Shown here in pieces: positions 7,089 through 9,682 of a stretch of 9,682 nt of DNA. Position 1 is the stretch's first letter; the number at the start of each line of letters is the position of its first letter. Where the stretch lies: the NCBI GenBank assembly GCA_946221045.1, contig CAMIIY010000049.1, positions 1 through 9,682 on the forward strand, given 5' to 3'. The stretch comes from an uncultured Oceanospirillaceae bacterium (lineage in GTDB: Bacteria > Pseudomonadota > Gammaproteobacteria > Pseudomonadales > Balneatricaceae). Both the position numbers and the translations under genes were made by a program. The notes below the pieces were generated by a model, which saw nothing but the letters and a program-made list of their open reading frames with translations, was not told where the DNA came from and ran no database searches.

Positions 7089-7101
7089 TGTGCAGTGCAC
7101 A
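7089..7101. promoter_or_regulatory. Palindrome between the divergent DUF4332 and DUF853 genes
   Basis: TGTGCA-G-TGCACA is a perfect inverted repeat with a one-base centre, lying 44 bases upstream of the DUF4332 start and 5 bases before the candidate -35 box of the DUF853 promoter. It could be an operator acting on one or both genes. A second short dyad, CGCTT-T-AAGCG, lies beside it near 7077-7087. A perfect TTGACA occurs on the minus strand just beyond, without a good -10 partner. No regulator is recognised. Confidence 0.35.
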
Positions 7102-7105
7102 GAAG

Positions 7106-7134
7106 CTGTCAAGAAAGATTGGAGGTGTTATATA
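7106..7134 (+). promoter_or_regulatory. Candidate promoter for the DUF853 gene
   Basis: CTGTCA (7106-7111, 4 of 6 to consensus) and TATATA (7129-7134, 4 of 6) are spaced 17 bases apart. Initiation near 7141 would give a leader of about 37 bases before the ATG at 7178, and would exclude the ATGTAA at 7136 from the transcript. The support is modest. Confidence 0.3.
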
Positions 7135-7141
7135 TATGTAA
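7121..7141 (+). other. Start-stop element ATGTAA behind a strong ribosome site
   Basis: GGAGG (7121-7125) is followed 10 bases later by ATG (7136-7138) and immediately by TAA. If transcribed, this minimal open reading frame would load and release ribosomes about 37 bases before the DUF853 start. It may equally be chance: GGAGG and ATATATATG overlap the candidate promoter's spacer and -10 region. Confidence 0.25.
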
Positions 7142-7162
7142 ACCTCTTTTATGCATTCCAGC

Positions 7163-7168
7163 GGGGAG
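7163..7168 (+). promoter_or_regulatory. Ribosome binding site that fixes the DUF853 start
   Basis: GGGGAG lies 9 bases before the ATG at 7178. The upstream in-frame ATG at 7151 has no ribosome site at a usable distance (its nearest, GGAGG, ends 25 bases before it) and would place this GGGGAG inside the coding region. The site therefore favours 7178. Confidence 0.6.
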
Positions 7169-7177
7169 CATGATCTT

Positions 7178-8626
7178 ATGACGGGTGTCTATATCGGTTC
7201 TCACACCAACGACTCGACACAGCGTGAATATCTGAACCTAGAATATGCAAATCGACATGGTTTGATTGCCGGTGCAACGGGTACCGGAAAGACGGTGACT
7301 CTCCAAGGGCTTGTCGAGGGGTTTTCAAATGCCGGAGTGCCGGTCTTTATGGCTGATGTTAAAGGTGATCTATCAGGTCTGTGCCAGCCTTCAGAGATGC
7401 AGGATTTTCTGGTTCAGCGGGCGCTGGATATCGGTTTTTCGGAAGAGTATCAAAAACAGGCTTTTCCAGTTGTCTTCTGGGATCTGTATGGCAAGCAGGG
7501 TAATCCGTTACGTACAACGATTTCGGAAATTGGCCCTATATTGCTTGCGCGTATTCTGGATTTGAATGATACGCAAGAAGGCGTGCTCAACATTGCATTT
7601 AGAGTCGCAGATGAAGAAGGTTTGTTGTTACTGGATCTGAAAGATTTGCAAAAGCTTCTGGTCTTCATGGGTGAGAACACGAGCGAACTGTCGAGTGACT
7701 ACGGCAATGTTAGCAAGGCCAGTATTGGTGCAATCCAACGCAGACTTTTGCAACTGGAAAATCAGGGAGGTGAGAATTTTTTCGGTGAGATCTCGCTTGA
7801 ATTAAATGACTTTCTCCGTACCAATGAGGAAGGTCGAGGTTATATCAACCTTTTGGCGGCAGATGAGCTGATGCGGTCACCCGGTTTGTATGCGACGTTC
7901 CTGTTGTGGTTGCTGTCGGAACTGTTTGAGGAATTGCCGGAAGCTGGTGATCTAGATAAACCTAAATTTGTTTTTTTCTTTGATGAAGCCCATTTGTTGT
8001 TCGAAAATGCACCCAAGGCACTGGTGCAAAAAATTGAACAGGTCGTGCGGCTGATACGTTCGAAAGCTGTTGGAATTTATTTTATTACCCAGAACCCGGC
8101 AGATATTCCCGATGCGGTTTTAAGCCAGTTAGGAAACCGGATCCAGCATGCTTTACGTTCCTTTACTGCCAAACAGAGGAAGTTGATTAAGCTGGCTGCA
8201 CAGACCTATCGTGAAAACCCTTCCTTCAAGGTTGAGGATGCAATTACTGAGCTGGGGGTGGGGGAAGCCTTGGTTTCAACGTTGGAGCAGAAAGGGCGTC
8301 CAAGCATTGTCCAGAAAACATTGATTCGTCCACCTTGTTCAAAACTTGGCCCGGCTGACGACGATTTCCTGCGTATGTACAGGGCATCCTGTCCCCTGGC
8401 GGCAAAATATACCGAAATAATCGATAGAAGGTCTGCATACGAAGTTTTGGTAGAAAGGTCTGAAAAAAGAAGCAAAGTAGATGAAAAGGCGCAGAAAACC
8501 GGCTCGAGAAACACTGCCAGACAAACTCCGGTCGAAGCGTTTCTGAAATCAATGGCACGTCAGCTTGGTAGCGCTGTTGGCAAACAACTGATACGTGGCA
8601 TATTGGGTGCGCTCAGCCGTAAGTAA
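7178..8626 (+). CDS. DUF853 HerA-like P-loop ATPase
   Basis: The 482-residue product belongs to the DUF853 group of HerA/FtsK-like ATPases, which are thought to be hexameric DNA translocases or helicases and are mostly uncharacterised. Counting from the ATG at 7178, the Walker A motif GATGTGKT is at 32-39, just after NRHGLIA. The family stretch FMADVKGDLSGL is at 57-68, the Walker B motif FVFFFDEAH at 264-272, the sensor-like FITQNPADIPDAVL at 302-315, and ALRSFTAKQRK at 325-335 probably holds the arginine finger. The C-terminus (about 430-455) is charged, then VEAFLKSMARQLGSAVGKQ forms a predicted helix. All core motifs look intact and the length is near the family norm of about 500. No signal peptide or membrane segment is present, so it should be cytoplasmic. 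The start at 7178 rests on GGGGAG at 7163-7168 and on relatives beginning close to the IG motif; ATG 7151 would add nine residues. It is divergent from the HhH protein gene. Confidence 0.92.
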   Translation: MTGVYIGSHTNDSTQREYLNLEYANRHGLIAGATGTGKTVTLQGLVEGFSNAGVPVFMADVKGDLSGLCQPSEMQDFLVQRALDIGFSEEYQKQAFPVVFWDLYGKQGNPLRTTISEIGPILLARILDLNDTQEGVLNIAFRVADEEGLLLLDLKDLQKLLVFMGENTSELSSDYGNVSKASIGAIQRRLLQLENQGGENFFGEISLELNDFLRTNEEGRGYINLLAADELMRSPGLYATFLLWLLSELFEELPEAGDLDKPKFVFFFDEAHLLFENAPKALVQKIEQVVRLIRSKAVGIYFITQNPADIPDAVLSQLGNRIQHALRSFTAKQRKLIKLAAQTYRENPSFKVEDAITELGVGEALVSTLEQKGRPSIVQKTLIRPPCSKLGPADDDFLRMYRASCPLAAKYTEIIDRRSAYEVLVERSEKRSKVDEKAQKTGSRNTARQTPVEAFLKSMARQLGSAVGKQLIRGILGALSRK

Positions 8627-8656
8627 CTATTATTTTGCCATTTCATTTATCAATGA

Positions 8657-8785
8657 ATGTGGGGCGTAGTGGTCAGTCAGTCTGTATTGTGGGTGTTTGG
8701 TTACTGGGTAGCCTTATATTTGATTTGGCTGCTTTTTAGTCAAGGTCTAAACTGGAAAGACATTTGGGCAGATGCAGCGAAGTAA
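8657..8785 (+). CDS. Possible Trp-rich small membrane protein
   Basis: A 42-codon frame lies in the 223-base gap between the DUF853 and PilZ genes. It begins MWGVVVSQSV and contains a hydrophobic stretch near 10-29 with several Trp and Tyr residues (WVFGYWVALYLIWLLF), followed by a soluble tail, SQGLNWKDIWADAAK. That layout, one membrane helix and a short amphipathic tail with seven Trp in 42 residues, is plausible for a real small protein. Against it, there is no clear ribosome site before the ATG at 8657, I recognise no family, and hydrophobic frames arise by chance. A 28-codon frame starting at 8653 overlaps it. It is co-directional with PilZ, whose ATG is 64 bases past its stop. Confidence 0.3.
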   Translation: MWGVVVSQSVLWVFGYWVALYLIWLLFSQGLNWKDIWADAAK

Positions 8786-8849
8786 CTGGATTGCGTAGCT
8801 CTGCCTGTTCTATGTTCAGGAGAGTATTTTTTGCTCAGAGGAAGCCCCC

Positions 8850-9272
8850 ATGCCTCGCCGTTTTATTCGTCATCCAGCTGCAATCCCTATTCAATTAACG
8901 CCTAATCGCTACCATGAAGAAACTGTAGTGACCGCAGATGTCAGTGCTGGCGGTTTATCGGTGGTATCAGACCATATGATTGAGCCGGGTGCCGGGGTTG
9001 ATGTGAAAATTTATATCGGGGAACCACCGTTTTCAATTTGTGGTTATGTGGTCTGGTGCCGCAAAGAAAAAGATGGTTTTCATGTGGGGATCAGCTTTGC
9101 CGATCTGCCTACTGCGCACACCCTCAGAATGATCGAGCAGGTCTGCCATATTGAACAATACCGCCAGGATGCGTTTGCTGAGGGGCGTGATCTGAGTCAG
9201 GAAGATGCTGCGCTTGAATGGATCGCCAAATATGCGGCCCACTTCTATCCGCATACCGATGTTAAGAATTAG
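8850..9272 (+). CDS. PilZ domain protein, probable c-di-GMP receptor
   Basis: The 140-residue product has a PilZ domain at about 1-85. The two c-di-GMP contact motifs are both intact: RRFIR (3-7) supplies the RxxxR arginines, and DVSAGG (30-35) is the (D/N)xSxxG motif. PilZ proteins of this kind bind c-di-GMP and alter a partner protein or process such as motility, polysaccharide synthesis or secretion; the partner here is unknown. After the barrel come probable helices, with MIEQVCHIEQYRQDAF (92-107) and LSQEDAALEWIAKYAA (114-129), the second suited to protein contacts. AGAGGA (8837-8842) lies 7 bases before the ATG. It has no signal peptide or membrane segment. Its 3' end overlaps the convergent membrane-protein gene by 11 bases. 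A GGDEF-EAL protein is encoded about 4 kb away, but adjacency does not show that the two work together. Confidence 0.93.
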   Translation: MPRRFIRHPAAIPIQLTPNRYHEETVVTADVSAGGLSVVSDHMIEPGAGVDVKIYIGEPPFSICGYVVWCRKEKDGFHVGISFADLPTAHTLRMIEQVCHIEQYRQDAFAEGRDLSQEDAALEWIAKYAAHFYPHTDVKN

Positions 9273-9682
9273 TCTGGAGCTGGCTGGCTTTTGGATCTTG
9301 AGGCTCAGTTGCATCCGTCAGTAGGTAAAAGCTGGTGATCACACCGCCCATCAAAAGCAGAAACAATGGAATCCAGAGCAGCTGCAGGCCAATCGGCTGA
9401 TCTTCTGTAACCGGAAACAGACTCGCTTCAGTGATCATTTCATCTGCTGTGAGCAGGGGCAGTAACAGTGACCTTAACTGGCTGAAGTTGCCTTCTGACT
9501 GACGATAGATCACCAGGTCGGTACCCTGCTGAAAAATATGCCGTTCTTTGCCTTCTGTTTTGCTCAGATACCCCATGAAATTTTCGATCTCATCTGCACC
9601 AACAGGAGGTAGTTTAACCTCTGCCGGAATCCACTGATGAAAAGCAGTATTTGGTGTTGCCGGTGTTGGCAAAACCAGATAG
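9262..9682 (-). CDS. Unrecognised C-terminally anchored membrane protein, N-terminus missing
   Basis: The frame stays open from the stop at 9262-9264 to the window edge, giving about 140 C-terminal residues. The TTG at 9670-9672 is not a convincing start, because the frame continues beyond it as YLVLPTPATP without a stop. The visible part has a soluble region with a moderately charged stretch (DEIENFMGYLSKTEGKERH) and a Leu-rich segment (LRSLLLPLLTADEM). One strong membrane helix follows near the end, LLWIPLFLLLMGGVITSFYL, then a polar tail of about 18 residues (ATEPQDPKASQLQTNS). I do not recognise a family. Compositional evenness and the absence of stops over 420 bases support a real gene. 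Its stop lies within the PilZ gene, an 11-base convergent overlap. Confidence 0.7.
   Translation of the reverse strand, partial: YLVLPTPATPNTAFHQWIPAEVKLPPVGADEIENFMGYLSKTEGKERHIFQQGTDLVIYRQSEGNFSQLRSLLLPLLTADEMITEASLFPVTEDQPIGLQLLWIPLFLLLMGGVITSFYLLTDATEPQDPKASQLQTNS

Noticed and set aside
7178..8626. DUF853 ATPase as part of a HerA-type antiphage defence system
   Set aside because: Defence HerA proteins are normally paired with a nuclease, SIR2 or DUF4297 effector. None is adjacent, and the gene sits among housekeeping and envelope genes.
8636..8659. AT-rich inverted repeat after the DUF853 stop (CATTTCATT and AATGAATG)
   Set aside because: The stem has a bulge, is almost all AT, and is followed by a G-rich run rather than T, so it is unlikely to be a terminator.

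Overview
The window looks like chromosomal housekeeping and signalling DNA from a gammaproteobacterium. The most suggestive markers are the families DUF2333, DUF3012, DUF4332 and a DUF853 HerA-like ATPase, together with a c-di-GMP signalling protein and a PilZ protein. This combination recalls marine Oceanospirillales-type bacteria, but that placement is an inference from family memory and was not searched. There are no insertion sequences, tRNA or rRNA genes, CRISPR arrays or prophage genes.

Layout. Positions 1-1992 (minus) hold a phosphotransacetylase-acetate kinase operon, pta-ackA, whose two genes overlap by one base; ackA runs off the left edge. Positions 2125-4776 (minus) hold an 883-residue membrane protein with a periplasmic sensor region, PAS, GGDEF and EAL domains. 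Its GGDEF motif is destroyed (GGYGF) and the EAL domain carries a DDFGTG-to-DNFGTG change, so it is more likely a c-di-GMP receptor or regulator than a cyclase. A DUF2333 inner-membrane protein (4972-6006, plus) diverges from it and converges on a 56-residue DUF3012 lipoprotein (6048-6218, minus) across a shared hairpin. About 400 bases without a convincing gene follow.

Positions 6640-8626 hold a divergent pair: a helix-hairpin-helix DUF4332 protein (minus) and a DUF853 HerA-like ATPase (plus), separated by about 130 bases with a palindrome, a candidate promoter and a start-stop ATGTAA. A possible 42-codon, Trp-rich membrane peptide (8657-8785) lies before a PilZ-domain protein (8850-9272, plus). 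The PilZ gene ends in an 11-base convergent overlap with an unrecognised C-terminally anchored membrane protein that leaves the window on the right (minus).

The pta-ackA pair interconverts acyl-CoA, acyl phosphate and ATP. The GGDEF-EAL and PilZ proteins are two potential c-di-GMP-responsive components, although nothing in the sequence links them directly. I found no clearly new multi-gene system. The best leads are the doubly altered GGDEF-EAL protein, the divergent HhH/ATPase pair, the candidate small membrane protein, and a TGTGCA-type dyad in two divergent promoter regions.
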